64,000 bases of DNA from Ampullaceana balthica (lineage: Eukaryota; Mollusca; Gastropoda; Lymnaeidae): assembly GCA_944989445.1 (NCBI GenBank), contig CALYLW010000982.1, positions 124,001-188,000 on the forward strand. Reading direction: 5' to 3'. Within the stretch, counting starts at the first letter, position 1; each line of letters begins with the position of its first letter. The translations under genes and the position numbers were made by a program. This document shows positions 46,190 to 57,930 of the stretch, piece by piece. The notes beneath the pieces are model-generated. The model was not told the origin of the DNA and ran no database searches. It worked only from the letters and a program-made list of their open reading frames with translations.

Positions 46190-46722
46190 AACCATAGGAC
46201 ACGCTCTATGGCATGCTTACAGACTTATCTGGACTACCACAGGACACGCTCTAGGGCATGCGGACAGACTTATCTGGACTACCATAGGACACGCTCTAGG
46301 GCATGCTGACAGACTTATCTGGACTACCATAGGACACGCTCTAGGGCATGTTGACAGACTTATCTGGACTACCATAGGACACGCTCTAGGGTATGCTGAC
46401 AGACTTATCTTGACTACCATAGGACACGCTCTAGGGCATGATGATAGACTTATCAGGACTACCATAAAACACGCTCTTGGGTGTGCTGACAGACTTATCT
46501 GGACTACCATAGGACACGCTCTAGGGTATGCGGACAGACTTATCTTGACTACCATAGGACACGCTCTAGGGCATGCTGACAGACTTATCTGGACTACCAT
46601 AGGACACGCTCTAGGGCATGCTGACAGACTTATCAGGACTACCATAGGACACGCTATAGTGCATGCTGACAGACTTATTTGGACTACCATAGGACACGCT
46701 CTAGGGCGTGCTGACAGACCTT
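46190..46722. repeat. 45-bp minisatellite, ~12 units
   Basis: Units of 45 bp with ACCATAGGACACGCTCTAGG and GACAGACTTATCTGGACT. Because 45 is a multiple of three, a frame is open on each strand (206 codons +, 157 codons -) with 15-residue repeats. A sub-pattern (GGTATGC, TTGACT, CATGATG variants) suggests partial higher-order duplication. It is not considered coding. Confidence 0.95.
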
Positions 46723-46869
46723 TAAAACATGCGTGAATTCTTACTGAAATATCATAGCAGTATGGAATCGCCCATTCTTTACACTTTACATCCTATTGTT
46801 TTAACATACGATAATGTTGTGCAGTAAATAACACTTGGTGTCAGAGTTTTACTGCCTGGCGCACCAGAA

Positions 46870-47060
46870 CGTTATGTCCCTTGTCGGGCTGTTCCACGGC
46901 AATAGGCAGAATTATTTCACTAGTAGGATTATTCCACGGCAATAGGCAGAATTATTTCGCTAGCAGTGTTGTTCCACGGCTATAGGAAGAATTATTTCAC
47001 TAGTAGGGTTGTTCCCCAACAATAGGTACAATTTTGTCCCTTGTCGGGCTATGCCACAAA
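46870..47060. repeat. ~48-bp degenerate minisatellite, 4 units
   Basis: Units contain TGTTCCACGGCAATAGG and CAGAATTATTTCACTAG. The outer units carry ATGTCCCTTGTCGGGCT or a close variant. Confidence 0.88.
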
Positions 47061-47243
47061 AGATGGCACAATTCCTCACTAGTGTCGGACAGCCTATAAA
47101 TTTGTTTTTGCTCGCACAGAATCAGAGAATAAACTCCATGGTACCTTGCGCATGGCTGAGAACCATTAGTACGATAAAATCATATATAGATGTACCCTCA
47201 ATTATCCTGCCTAACGCTAAGGGACATCAGTCTGCTTTTTAAA

Positions 47244-48928
47244 TCCTTTATATTAACTCGTGGTGTCTGCGGCCACCCGACCGCCCGCCCTTGTCGCCAA
47301 AACTTTTGAGCGATTTTTAACCCACTTGCTCGTAAGCTAGCGAGCTGAAATTTTGCAGGCAGTTTCGTACCGATAATAAAAACAATGTATCAAAATTTCA
47401 GATCGATCGCATGTACTGGAATTAAATTATTGATTTTTTAGATTATTTTATTTATTCCTATGTATCATGCTATTTTTTGAGAGCGTCGCGGTGCTTATTA
47501 TATTGAACAACCTTTCTGTCGCGCAATAGGCTTGGTCATTATTTACCGGAAGTCTAATAATAGACTCGATCTATAACTAGGTCACCGCCTGAGGTGCCGT
47601 AAGGTCAAGTAGTGAATATTTATTCATAACTATTAGAGGGAATGCGCTCATTGAAATTATCTAAAACTTGTTCAAAAGCTTGATTTTATAGAATTTTAAA
47701 GAAAAATATAAGGTCATATTATTTGATATATTATAATAATGCGAAATAGAGCTTCCTTGCGAGAGTGAATTTAATATTAATATGTAAATTATACAGACTA
47801 TACTGTCTATACTTTTTTTATTTTATAGTTCATTCGCTCATTCGTCCGAGAATTTTATACATTCAAATACTATTTACTTCTAAAACGTATGATGTAATTA
47901 TAATTAAAATAATAATCTTAGTGTAAGTTTATTACTAATAAATACTAAGGCATATATAATTTATATGAATCAACGAAAACAATTTATATTAAATATAAGT
48001 TTGTTAGCACTAGTGACTAGTACTAGTGGCGACGGCCGGAACGACCGCTTACACTTTCACTCATCTTAAATAAATGCTTAGGCCCAGGCTTATTTATTTA
48101 AATATCAATAGATGGTTATATTATGTAATATTATATTATGCGAAATGGAACGTCCTTGCGAGCATGAATTATGTAAATGAATTAGTGACTCTGCATCTGC
48201 TCTGACTCTAGTAATAAGTTAGTAGTAGTAGTAACTAGTTCTAGTCGCTCGTTCGTCCATGAAGTTTATTCTTTCGTACTATGATGTAATTATAATTAAA
48301 GTCATAATCTTAGTGTAAGTTTATTACTAAAGGCATATATTTTTATAAGGCAAGGGCCAAGGAAAACAATATTAAAATACATATATGTTAATAATTGACT
48401 ACGCTATGACTAGTGTTTACCGTAGTTACGAATATGAACGCTTACACTCATCTTTAAATAATTAAAAATACTATGTTACGGCTTATTTATTAAAGTTTTA
48501 AGTCTTCGACATTTTCATAACTTTTTTCGGCTGCAAAACTGAGTGAGAAGAAATATCTTTTTTGTCCAAAATAGCACCTGGAACATCGTTTTCAGATAGC
48601 ACTATAACACTATTAAACACACTGTTGCTAGCCATGTTTGAGAAAGTTTGACCTTACTGACAACGAAGAACCTAAAAATAGATATGACCGAATGGCTTAT
48701 GACGCGTTGGGGTCACAGAAATGATCAAGCCTATAAGGTGCGTATTTTATTGACAGCTCTTTTTATAAACATATTCCTGATCGGTGCGCATTATATTAAA
48801 CATGTTTTACGACACAACTACACTTGTGTATTTTTGGATGGTCTTTCAATGCGTATTACAATGCACATTCTTTTAGTTACTTCTCGTACATAAAGGATTT
48901 ATAGTGAAAAACTTGTGTTTTTTTTACG
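47244..48928 (+). mobile_element. Helentron-like element D, interrupted
   Basis: The left part 47244-47526 and the right part 48734-48928 together match element C in order and orientation. The right part ends ACATAAAGGATTTATAG plus an A/T palindrome. A 1.2-kb element separates them at GCGCAA|TAAGGTGCG, which is continuous in element C. Confidence 0.8.
47527..48733. mobile_element. 1.2-kb terminal-inverted-repeat element inside element D
   Basis: The ends TAGGCTTGGTCATT and AATGATCAAGCCTA are 14-bp inverted repeats with one mismatch. The interior is AT-rich and non-coding. It holds a diverged tandem duplication of about 393 bp (about 47715-48107 and 48108-48500), seen for example as ATGATGTAATTATAATTAAA and AATCTTAGTGTAAGTTTATT in both halves. 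Comparison with element C shows a clean insertion. If the end is read as GGCTTGG the flanks are TA/TA; otherwise there is no duplication. The superfamily is not assigned. Confidence 0.8.
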
Positions 48929-48949
48929 TTTTTTTTTAAATTTAAAATT

Positions 48950-49425
48950 GAAAATATAGGCTTAAAAATCGTAATCATTTTGGTTTCCAGATTAACATTA
49001 ACCAAACAACGCACGAACTTTTGACGTCAGCATTTGTGTTGTAAACAGTGCTGACTGACTCAAAGAGTTAATTTTTGGTGCAGTAATTTGGTGCGCTGCT
49101 TTCTAAAATTAGTTAAAAAATCGTGTGGTGATTAGCACTGAAAATTTTTTATATAAATATTTTGTGTACATTTCAGGAATATTTCGTATTTATCATACAA
49201 GGATAAGTTACTTGGGCTTTTGACCAAAAAAGAAGTGGGCGCCGCAGGCGTCCTACAACCCCTATTGTGTGTACATTTAAGGAAGTATAATATTACTGTG
49301 TACATTTAAGGAAGTTTAATATTACGTATCTATAATACAAGGACAAGTTAGTTGGGTTTTTTTAAAAAGTGGGCGCCGTAGGCGCCCTAAAAAAGGAGGC
49401 GCCACGGCGCCGCAGCACAACCTAG
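48950..49425 (+). mobile_element. Non-autonomous Helitron with a different 3' end
   Basis: The right part ends in a GGCGCC-AC-GGCGCC hairpin, a short spacer and CTAG (49422-49425) followed by T, the Helitron 3' signature. It shares ACAAGGACAAGTTA, TTGGGCTTTTGA and GGCGCCGTAGGCGCCCTAAA modules with 1871-2309 and 56190-56660. A further module, GGTGCAGTAATTTGGTGCGC at about 49079, is inverted relative to those elements. The left border is uncertain. Confidence 0.65.
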
Positions 49426-50738
49426 TATACAAGAAACCTAAAGCCCTTTCCCTGTTATTGTCAAGAGCAAAGTGTTACAGGTTGTTAAATTTTTTATATT
49501 TTTAAAAATAAAACTTGCGCACTCTGGATCATCTTATTTTGTTTTTGTTGTTAGACACGTTTTTATTAGGAAGCAAACTGTATTTTTTCTAAGCTGAAAT
49601 GAAATTTACTTGATTGATTAAAAGGCAATCCAGCTAGTGTTATAGTTAAAGTTATCATAGTGTTTAAGACTTACAATGTGAAAATGGTGCGTACGTGACA
49701 ATGTAAAAAATAAAAGCCACGAAATTTCTGGCGCCACTTTCTTGGGCAGACGCCCGGTTTAATACATTAAATAAAAAAACTGCGGAGGACCACCCAGAGG
49801 GGACGAAAACTGCACGTATTTATTGGTGCTAACGTTATTTCACAGGTCAACCTTACTTTATACGTTCTGGGGGATTTATATTTTGTTAATTTTTTAAAAA
49901 ATTGTTTAAAGTTAATGTTTGTGTCTATGTGGAAGGGTGCTTTGTCTAATTTATTCTTTTGAAGAAAGAAGAGAGAAAAACACCGCAATTTAGTTAATTT
50001 ATGTTTGGGTGTTAGGGGTGTTGACTGTGCAGTGGGTCTCATTCAGAGACAGCGGAAGGTCTTGTTTTATGTTGCCGAGACCCGTGTGAGCATCCCAATG
50101 AAGGAGACCAAGTGGACCACGATACGTTGTTATTGTTGGGCAGTGTGGATGCTGTAACAATATACTTGGAGACAGTGAGAAGTCGGCACTGGTTTTGTTC
50201 CATCTAGGAGAAGTGGCTCAATATATCATTAAACCATTGATACGTTTATTTGTTTAAAGTTTGAATGTATGGAGCCGAGAAGTTCTTGTCAGAATACATC
50301 ACCAGCTTTGTCTCAGTGCTGAATATTTTACCCAATAAATCTTAAGTTGTTTTTAATCACATAAATACAATGTCTCATAGGATGAAGTGACATAGCAAAT
50401 CTTACACCCCATGGGCCGAGAGAAGTTCGTTGACATGAATGGTAAAATTGATGTAACAAGCGAGCGGGATTCTAGCCAAGTTAAATAAAAATCTATTTTT
50501 TAAAATGGTGTTTTAGAAGTTGTTAAGTTAAACCCCACCCCACTCCTGTTTGACTCTACTTTCCCAGTAACCGAGTTCTCTTTGACCTCTCCCTACTCCA
50601 TGGCTTAAACCTTCGGGTTTTTTTTTAAAAAGATAGTTTCCACCGTTATGAATGTCGACACGGCACAAGATGAATGGCTTGAAGCCACCAAGCTCAAGAC
50701 TGGAACATGATGATTTAAGTCCTCGCATCACATTTCCA
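49426..50738. other. Unannotated spacer
   Basis: AT-rich. The 91-codon frame at 49767-50042 (-) shows no recognisable domain. Confidence 0.45.
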
Positions 50739-50785
50739 CCCCCACCCCTTTTCCACCCCCACCCCTTTTCCACCCCCACCCCAAG
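50739..50785. repeat. 17-bp C-rich repeat, ~3 units
   Basis: CCACCCCCACCCCTTTT is repeated in tandem. Confidence 0.9.
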
Positions 50786-51249
50786 CACCACATTTTTACC
50801 CACCCTTGTCATTGAAATATTAGCGGCATAAACAAACGAAAGCTTTTTATTTTTTTACGTCATCAAAGAGGGCTCAAGTAGGATACGACGCCTGTTGACT
50901 GTAGCCGAGTGCAAGAATCTCCTCTCGTGCTGCATGAGGTTATCTTCTTTGTTTAACGTCTACCATCTGGCCAGCAGCATACTGGGAGCTGATGTAGTGG
51001 ATGCGCCAGTTGGACGCACCGAGGGGTAGAGACACTGGGGGAAGGTGGAAGGGGTTGAGGAGATCTGCGTGCTGATACATTTCTCAGAATCTTGTGGGTT
51101 TTTTTTCCAACATTTCTGAGACATGTACTTTTTTCCCCTCGCCTTCTCATTCATGAGATGACCATCCCAATGAGTGACGTCATTGACCCAGTATTTTTTG
51201 CACTCGCAGGTGAAAAGCTTGAAACGTTTCTTGGAGCCTTTCATCAAAA
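50786..51249. other. Unannotated spacer
   Basis: Overlapping frames on - (50953-51280) have no recognised content. Confidence 0.4.
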
Positions 51250-51345
51250 ATGTTACCTCGATCAGGTGCTCAGATGTCACTCTGACCCTTACTCAGATGT
51301 CATTCTGACCCGTGCTCAGATGTCGTAACCTTGACCCCTACTCGG
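51250..51345. repeat. ~24-bp repeat, 3-4 units
   Basis: GCTCAGATGTCACTCTGACC is repeated with changes. Isolated related motifs (CACTCTGACC, CACCCTGACC) continue to about 51450. Confidence 0.85.
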
Positions 51346-52085
51346 ATTTATTGACACTGTCAGTATAATCGCTGTTGGGTTAGGGGTCACTCTGACCGAT
51401 CTTAAGTTGTCACCCTGACCGTTTTACTGTATTCGGGTGCCACACGGACCGTTGTTTACATGTCAGATGGGCGCAATGATTACATTAAACACAGTCTAGA
51501 GGTGAACATTTGCCATGATCTAATGGCGTTATATGGAGTGTGTTATTTCAGCCTCCCTGTATTTTATTGTTCGTGTGTCTTTGTGTTTATTGATGGTAGT
51601 GTGTCTAAATGTGACCGTTTATGGATGGTGTTGTTGTGTGTCTATGTGTGAATAGTGATTATGGTTGTGTGTCAAAGTATACCCTTAAGCCCCCTCCCCA
51701 CCCCAGCACACCAAGAGGGTGGTCTCTCACCTCACCCCCCCCCCGGCCGCCCGTGGAAGCAGCCATGAGACCCTGCAGTTGTTCGGTGTCGTGTTGTCAA
51801 TCAAAACAGTGTCCTCTGGCGGGCGACGCAGGAGAGGATAATTTGATCTCCGTGGGAACTGAAATCTTTAGCGGGAGAAAATGGAAGCGACTTATGGCTA
51901 GCACCCCACATACGACATAAGAGTATCCGGGACATCATATAGGTTATAGGTGTTTGGAGATGGCATTTGGGGACTAGAGTCGGTTGATTTTCCTTTTTCT
52001 AGACTAGTTAACTTAACACCAGTAGCAATTCTCAAAATGAACCAGACACCGCAATAATCGTGTCATCACTGTGGGAACTGTGTCT
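51346..52085. other. Unannotated spacer
   Basis: A GC-richer stretch at about 51690-51850 includes a C run. No supportable exon was found. Confidence 0.4.
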
Positions 52086-52220
52086 TGTCATTGGATGAAC
52101 CCTGCCTCTGACCGGATGAATATACACTGTACTACCTGCTAGATGAAAACTGCCACCGATCGGATGAATATACTACCTGTTAGATGAAAACTGCTACCGA
52201 CCGGATAAACCCTGCTATCT
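52086..52220. repeat. ~50-bp degenerate repeat, 2-3 units
   Basis: GATGAAAACTGCCACCGATC, CCGGATGAATATAC and ACTACCTG motifs recur in tandem. Confidence 0.75.
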
Positions 52221-52389
52221 TAAGTACGAACCATGGGCCGAGAGCGTGGGTGTTGGGTGGTAGCTGTACGATTCTAGGATTGTTTGTGTATAATTTGTAG
52301 GTTTGAACTTGGCTCTCGTTCATAATTTGATTCACGCGTATGTCTCGAGGGACATGTTCCGCGTGTCTGAAATGAAAATGTAATAATAC

Positions 52390-52552
52390 TCCCCCGTGTC
52401 AGCACGCTGGGTCATCTCCCCTGTATCGGGACGCTTGTTCATCTCCCCTGTATCGGGACGCTGGGTCATCTCCCCTGTATCGGGACGCAGGGTCATCTCC
52501 CCTGTATCGGGACGCTGAGTCATCTCCCCTGTGTCAGCACACTGGGTCATTA
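52390..52552. repeat. 27-bp minisatellite, ~6 units
   Basis: Units of GGTCATCTCCCCTGTATCGG plus GACGCTG. The 27-bp length leaves an open minus frame of nonapeptide repeats, which is an artefact. Confidence 0.94.
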
Positions 52553-52817
52553 TTGATCAGTTCTGTCGACCTCATAACTCTGTCTTGGGGAATTATTCTT
52601 GAATAATAATGAGATTGACCACATCAGTCTTGTCCAGAAGTTGTGAGTAAATCTTGAACAGTAGCTAGGTGTCTGAATGAATGCCACAAGTTAAGTTGGT
52701 TTGGCCAAAATGACTGGATCGGGGCATTCAATCCAAACAAGATGCCAGATTAGGATTTCTCAAACAGTGACGAGTGTTAGCACGGGGGTTCTCATTCTTT
52801 TGTCACCACCCTATCCA

Positions 52818-52995
52818 CATAGTAAGTAAGAAACCTTTTCCAGAGATAGTAAGAAACCTTTTCCAGATAGTAAGTAAGAAACCTTTTCCAGAGATAGTAA
52901 GAAACCTTTTCCAGAGATAGTAAGAAACCTTTTTGAGAGATAAAAGGAAGCTTTTTCAGAGAAGGTAAGAAATATTTTCCAGGGATAGTAAGAAA
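52818..52995. repeat. ~21-25-bp minisatellite, ~8 units
   Basis: Units of AGTAAGAAACCTTTTCCAGA with diverged copies at the right edge. Confidence 0.9.
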
Positions 52996-53798
52996 GTTAT
53001 TTCCATTCCAACGGTTTGTGAGAACTTCCCCCACTTAAACCTATCACCTTCAAACACACAAAAACACATTTATGTTACTTTTACCCTATTTTTGTGAGAG
53101 TTTATTTATATCCCACCATAATAATTTGTTCGTCCTCTCACCCCCTGCCTCCACCCCCACCCCCACACACACTCCCACCGCCCATCTAAGTCCAGACTTC
53201 TACCCGTGACAAGCGAGAGCAGCCTTATGACTCACTCGGACTTCGATTTTCTTTCAGAGACGACCACTGTCCGTCAGAGACGGCCACTGTCCGTCAGAGA
53301 CGGCCACTGTCCGATGGGCTATTTAACGTTTCTCCCCCTTTTGTTTGTTCTTATTCATACTACACCCACTCCTGCTCCCATTGAGCATAGGTCTAGGGTT
53401 AGTTTAATCTATGTACAATGTAGTATGTTGACATCCATATACCCATACTTTATCTTATTTCTGGTTATACCCCCTTCAGATGGCTCTCTTCCCTTAATTT
53501 CTTTGTTGGACCAGACTGTTACGAATTCTTGATGAATTTTTTTAGTTATCTGCGAGGCTATTTTGCCAAAACAGTGGATATTTGTAAACACACGGGATGG
53601 TTTGTGTTTCCATTGAAGTTATAGAATTCTAACACCCCCCCTCTCCCGAGAGTCGTGTGACAGTGTCATTTCACGTTGTTCTGAACTTGTCAAGTTCTTT
53701 GAAAGCCGTATGATGCACGTGTCCAGCCCTCTTGTTTACCCAGCCGTGTTTTAGTGGACAGCTCTGGTCGTTCTTTCACATATTTAAGACGTCATATC
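52996..53798. other. Unannotated spacer with a small 20-bp repeat
   Basis: Three copies of CAGAGACGGCCACTGTCCGT lie at about 53256-53312. No gene is recognised in the rest. Confidence 0.5.
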
Positions 53799-53932
53799 GT
53801 TATATTATGTTTGTCGCCTGGCCTGTCACACGTGGCAATAGAAACTGTGCCCCGTGGTGTAGAGGCGTTATATTATGTTTGTCGCCTGGCCTGTCACACG
53901 TGGCAATAGAAACTGCCCCGTGGTGTAGAGGG
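53799..53932. repeat. ~68-bp tandem duplication
   Basis: Two near-identical copies containing TATATTATGTTTGTCGCCTG and CACGTGGCAATAGAAACTG. They differ by a 2-base deletion. Confidence 0.93.
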
Positions 53933-53994
53933 TCGAAACTTGGTTATCATCGGGGGAGGGGGGATGTGTTCCCGCGGCAACTAGAATTGTAAAC

Positions 53995-54200
53995 ATCACA
54001 CAATACACAACAAACACAACACACAGCACACACAATACACAACAAACACAGTACACAGCACACACAATATACATGACGCACATCACACACAATATACATG
54101 ACACACAGCACACAATACACCTAACACACGCTATACACAACGCACTGCACACACATCGCACAATACAAAGCACACACATAACACATCACACACACGACCA
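53995..54200. repeat. CA-rich cryptic microsatellite
   Basis: Imperfect repeats of ACACACAATACACAACAAAC and related units. Cys/Val-rich minus frames and Thr/His-rich plus frames are compositional. Confidence 0.88.
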
Positions 54201-54692
54201 AAGAATGACGACACACCACACAGGCCAACTGGTGAGGCGTGGTTACCATAGGTCAATAGTCTCATTAGTCCAATAATTGATAGTTATTTGTTTATTGCAC
54301 TGGGCCCGTGTGCTGTGTTCAATGTTCTCAAATACCGATAGATTTTTGGTTTTGTCTTCAATAATATCTACAAGCCTCGCGTTGGTGGCTGTGTTGAGTA
54401 CGGCTGTGGTTATGGGGACGTGTCTGGTCGTACCAAGGCCGGGACCATCAATCACGTGAGACATGTTTTGACGGCCTTGTGTTTTACTGTACGCCACCTG
54501 GTGACCGCTTGTACTTGGACATGGGGCTGTCCGGCCAGAGCTAGGTGCTTCCTACCGGCCGCCCTTTACTAAAGTGTTAGCCTCACGCGGCCCTGCTGGA
54601 TTTGTGACTTAAATATTCTCGACCTGGGATCGCAAGGCACCCCTTCAGTCGTTATTGGGGGGTTAGACGAGGTGGGGCAGTGACCGGCCAAG
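54201..54692. other. Spacer, possible promoter/5' UTR of the next entry
   Basis: The GC-richer stretch at 54510-54690 could be a 5' leader, but no TATA box or other core promoter element was identified. Confidence 0.35.
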
Positions 54693-54822
54693 ATGGGGTC
54701 GAAATATGATGGGGTCAGCTGGGTGCTGACCCAAACGCCAATCTCCTTGGTGTCAAAAGAGATGGACAGTTTGGACGGCAGAATGTGCGTGGAAGGATGC
54801 AGTGCTTGTATCTATGGTTATG
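54693..54822 (+). CDS. Candidate short first coding exon, unknown protein
   Basis: ATG at 54693 sits in a favourable context (GCCAAGATGG) with an in-frame TGA 12 bases upstream. The frame stays open for 43 codons plus one base and reaches a strong donor, TATG|GTAAG, at 54823. The peptide begins MGSKYDGVSWVLTQTP and has three cysteines near its C-terminal end. No family is recognised. The donor phase (1) equals that of the large exon at 31874-34610, so alternative first exons of one gene are possible. There is no transcript evidence, and the call rests on start context, composition and donor only. Confidence 0.35.
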
Positions 54823-55591
54823 GTAAGCCCATTTCACCGCGCATTGCTTTTTAATTTTCTAAAACTCACACATTAACCTACCTCCCATCAACTCTCTTTC
54901 TCGCCCCTCACTCTCCTCCTCTCCTCACGCCCCCTCATCTCTCTATCCCTCTCGTCTTATTTTATATCTACCCCCCCCTGCCAATGTTTCCTTCTTTAAT
55001 GCTCTTGTTCCATAGTACCGTGTCATCATTACATCTCTGGAAACTGTGTGCTCTAACTAGAATGTTTATCATTTGTTGCCTAGTGGTACTAACATTGATA
55101 TTGATGGTTGTGAGTACTTATTTTATAAACTGTCATGCAGTTACCAAAGTTATTTTGATAATTTCAATCAAAAGGACAATGTTTCTAAAACTACCTCCGG
55201 CGGGCCAAATCCTACCCACTAAAAGTCCTTAATCCGGCCCTTCTTTCCCCCGGTACAGTGACCAGGCTTATAACGACAAATGTACTACCGGACATTGATT
55301 ATCTCAATACCCCCACCTCCATTTGAAATATGCGGCGTCTATTATCTCTTCATTTGAAACGTTATTTAAACAATATTTTTTCTCAAAGTCGTTTTATCCA
55401 CACACTACAACTGATATATATGCCATTTATTTATATAATCACAGTCTTGACTCTACGATTGGGCCCTAGGACACTTTGCTTTGGTATATAAGGTAACATT
55501 GACACTAATCGTTCGTGAGCTATCCTGAAGTTGTTATACGGGATATATGGGTAAGGGTAGCCGGAAATGTGATATCATCAACTACCTTAAG
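54823..55591. other. Unannotated spacer or intron
   Basis: Around 55196-55245, CCGGCGGGCCAAATCC and AATCCGGCCC resemble the interior of the hAT MITE at 57548. It may be a decayed fragment but is too short to call. Confidence 0.4.
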
Positions 55592-56030
55592 TGAGTCTCA
55601 TCAAGTTCTACCAACACTGACTCAATAACGGACCAGTGCCACCAAGTTCTACCAACACTGACTCAATAACGGGTCAGTGCCACAAAGTTCTACCAACACT
55701 GACTCAATAACGGGTCAGTGCCACCAAGTTCTACCAACACTGACTCAATAACGGGCCAGTGCCACCAAGTTCTACCAATAACGGGCCAGTGCCACCAAGT
55801 TCTACCAACACTGTCTCAATAACGGGCCAGTGCCACCAAGTTCTACCAACACTGACTCAATAACGGGCCAGTGCCACCAAGTTCTACCAATAACGGGCCA
55901 GTGCCACCAAGTTCTACCAACACTGTCTCAATAACGGGCCAGTGCCACCAAGTTCTACCAACACTGACTCAATAACGGGCCAGTGCCACCAAGTTCTACC
56001 AACACTGACCCAATAACAGACCAAGACAAC
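55592..56030. repeat. 41/30-bp minisatellite with 112-bp higher-order units
   Basis: Eleven units carry CCACCAAGTTCTACCAA and ATAACGGGCCAGTG. Two units are 30 bp because 11 bases are missing. The order short(30)-ACTGTCTC(41)-ACTGACTC(41) starts at 55762 and repeats at 55874, a 112-bp trimer present twice. Confidence 0.95.
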
Positions 56031-56189
56031 TTGTAAGGTTAGTCAGTGTAGATAGCAGAGCCTCAAGGGGAGATAACACCGGGGACTTCTCAGATTGTTG
56101 TGTTGAGTCATGCTGGAGAAATGGTGTGCGCTTGAGAGATAATGGGCACCTCCAGTTGGTGCGACTGTGGACCGCTCAAGTTGATGGGA

Positions 56190-56660
56190 TATATATATTA
56201 TTATTATAATATTAAACAATATAATTTGCAATTGTCACGCAAGTAGTGCCTGTCAGTCCCGACGCTACTAATTTTAGAAAGCAGGGAAAACCAAATTTCT
56301 GCACCAAAGCATCAAAAGGTGTGCAAATTTAATATGCGCTGTACAAAATAGTATATGACGTCATTGTTTTCGCTCATATTTTAATTTTGGAAAAGGGAAC
56401 ATTGTAAAAAGAGAATTAGATGATGGTTAATTATAAAATAAAAAAACAAAGGGGGCGCCGTAGGCGCCTTGCAACCCCTATTATAAAATACTTTGTGTAC
56501 ATCTCAGAAAGTTTAATATTTCGTATTTATCAAACAAGGACAAGTTAGTTGGGCTTTTGAAAAAGGTCGGCGCCGTAGGCACCCTAAAAAAAGTGCATTT
56601 TTTATAAAATAAATAGATTTCAGCTGAAAACTTCCGTCATTTTTGACGGGTGTACGCTAG
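56190..56660 (+). mobile_element. Non-autonomous Helitron, second copy of the 1871-2309 family
   Basis: Colinear with 1871-2309 over nearly its whole length, with small indels. The 3' end is a clean hairpin CCGTCA-TTTT-TGACGG, a 7-8 base spacer and CTAG (56657-56660) followed by T. GGCGCC modules lie at about 56455 and 56570. The left end sits in a TA/ATT-rich stretch and is approximate. Confidence 0.75.
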
Positions 56661-56915
56661 TATAGATATAAATTCTTTGTTAAATTTTAAATTGTGTAGC
56701 CCGGACATGAATGCGCCATTCTATCTATTTCTATTCTATGAACTATTCTGGTCTCTGTAAAAATCTTAGCAACTGCTTGTCCTGATATGCGTTAAAGGAT
56801 GGGAACATTCTTATAAAACATTTCACATTTCTGTGTTTCCTTATGGTGGTTGAATATCAGTGCAAAGAGAAGTAGTTGAAGTATTTATTGAATCGAACAT
56901 GTAGCGAGAACACCA

Positions 56916-57547
56916 CATTAATGCCATGTGGTGTAAGGTACCATCACGTTAATGCCATTGGTGTAAGGTACCATCACGTTAATGCCATGTGGTGTAAGGT
57001 ACCATCAAGTTAATGCCATGTGGTGTAAGGTACCATCACATTAATGTCATGTGGTGTAAGGTACCATCACGTTAATGCCATGTGGTGTAAGGTACCATCA
57101 CATTAATGCCATGTGGTGTAAGGTACCATCACGTTAATGCCATGTGGTGTAAGGTACAATCACATTCATGTCATGTGGTGTAAGGTACCATCCCATTAAT
57201 GCCATGTGGTGTAAGGTACCATCAAGTTAATGTCATGTGGTGTAAGGTACCATCACGTTAATGCCATGTGATGTAAGGTACCATCACATTAATGCCATGT
57301 CGTGTAAGGTACCATCACATTAATGTCATGTGGTGTAAGGTACATCACGTTAATGCCATGTGGCGAAGGTACCATCACATTAATGTCATGTGGTGTAAGG
57401 TACCATCAAGTTAATGCCATGTGGTGTAAGGTACCATCAAGTTAATGCCAAATGCCATGTGGTGTAAGGTACCATCACATTAATGCCATGTGGTGTAAGG
57501 TACCATCAAGTTAATGTCATGTGGTGTAAGGTACCATCACTTTAGAG
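56916..57547. repeat. 31-bp minisatellite, ~20 units, invaded by a MITE
   Basis: Units of TTAATGCCATGTGGTGTAAG plus GTACCATCACG, with CACG/CACA/CAAG end variants and some one- or two-base indels. A hAT MITE follows at 57548, and a decayed unit (GTGTAAGTTACCATC) reappears on its far side at about 57940-57965. The element therefore landed within the array edge. Confidence 0.95.
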
Positions 57548-57922
57548 CAGAGGTCTCCAAACCTTTTTTCACTACGGGTCGGATGGCTGACAAAGTGACG
57601 AGCGCGGGCCGCATAACCTTTCTAGAAAAGAAAAAAACCCATTTAGTTAAAGTTTTGCTTTCCGTGTTTAGTGTTTATGGTGGGTCAATGGAGAAATGAT
57701 ATTCATTTTGGTTAAAAGATAAATAGGCGAACTTAATTATTTTTTTAAAACCCGCACATGTGATGATCAAGTATTCTAGATTTAATGTGTAAATTGTATG
57801 ACAGCATCTCGTGTGCCATATGTTCTATCAAGCACATTCATTATTCAAATGGAGTTTGCGGGCCGGTTGAAATGGCGTCGCGGGTAGGATCCGGCCTGCG
57901 GGACGTAGTTTGATTACCCCTG
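57548..57922. mobile_element. 375-bp hAT-type MITE inserted in the minisatellite
   Basis: The left end CAGAGGTCTCCAAAC and the right end (reverse complement) CAGGGGTAATCAAAC are imperfect inverted repeats. The flanks CTTTAGAG (57540-57547) and GTTTAGAG (57923-57930) form a 7/8 8-bp duplication. GCGGGCC motifs lie near both ends. No transposase. Confidence 0.85.
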
Positions 57923-57930
57923 GTTTAGAG

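Noticed and set aside
46116..46736. 206-codon repeat protein
   Set aside because: 45-bp array open on both strands; nothing coding-like outside the repeat.
53868..54179. Cys/Val-rich 103-codon minus frame
   Set aside because: Arises from CA-rich low-complexity DNA.
55196..55245. Possible hAT fragment with CCGGCGGGCCAAATCC
   Set aside because: Only a short interior-like stretch; no ends or target duplication.
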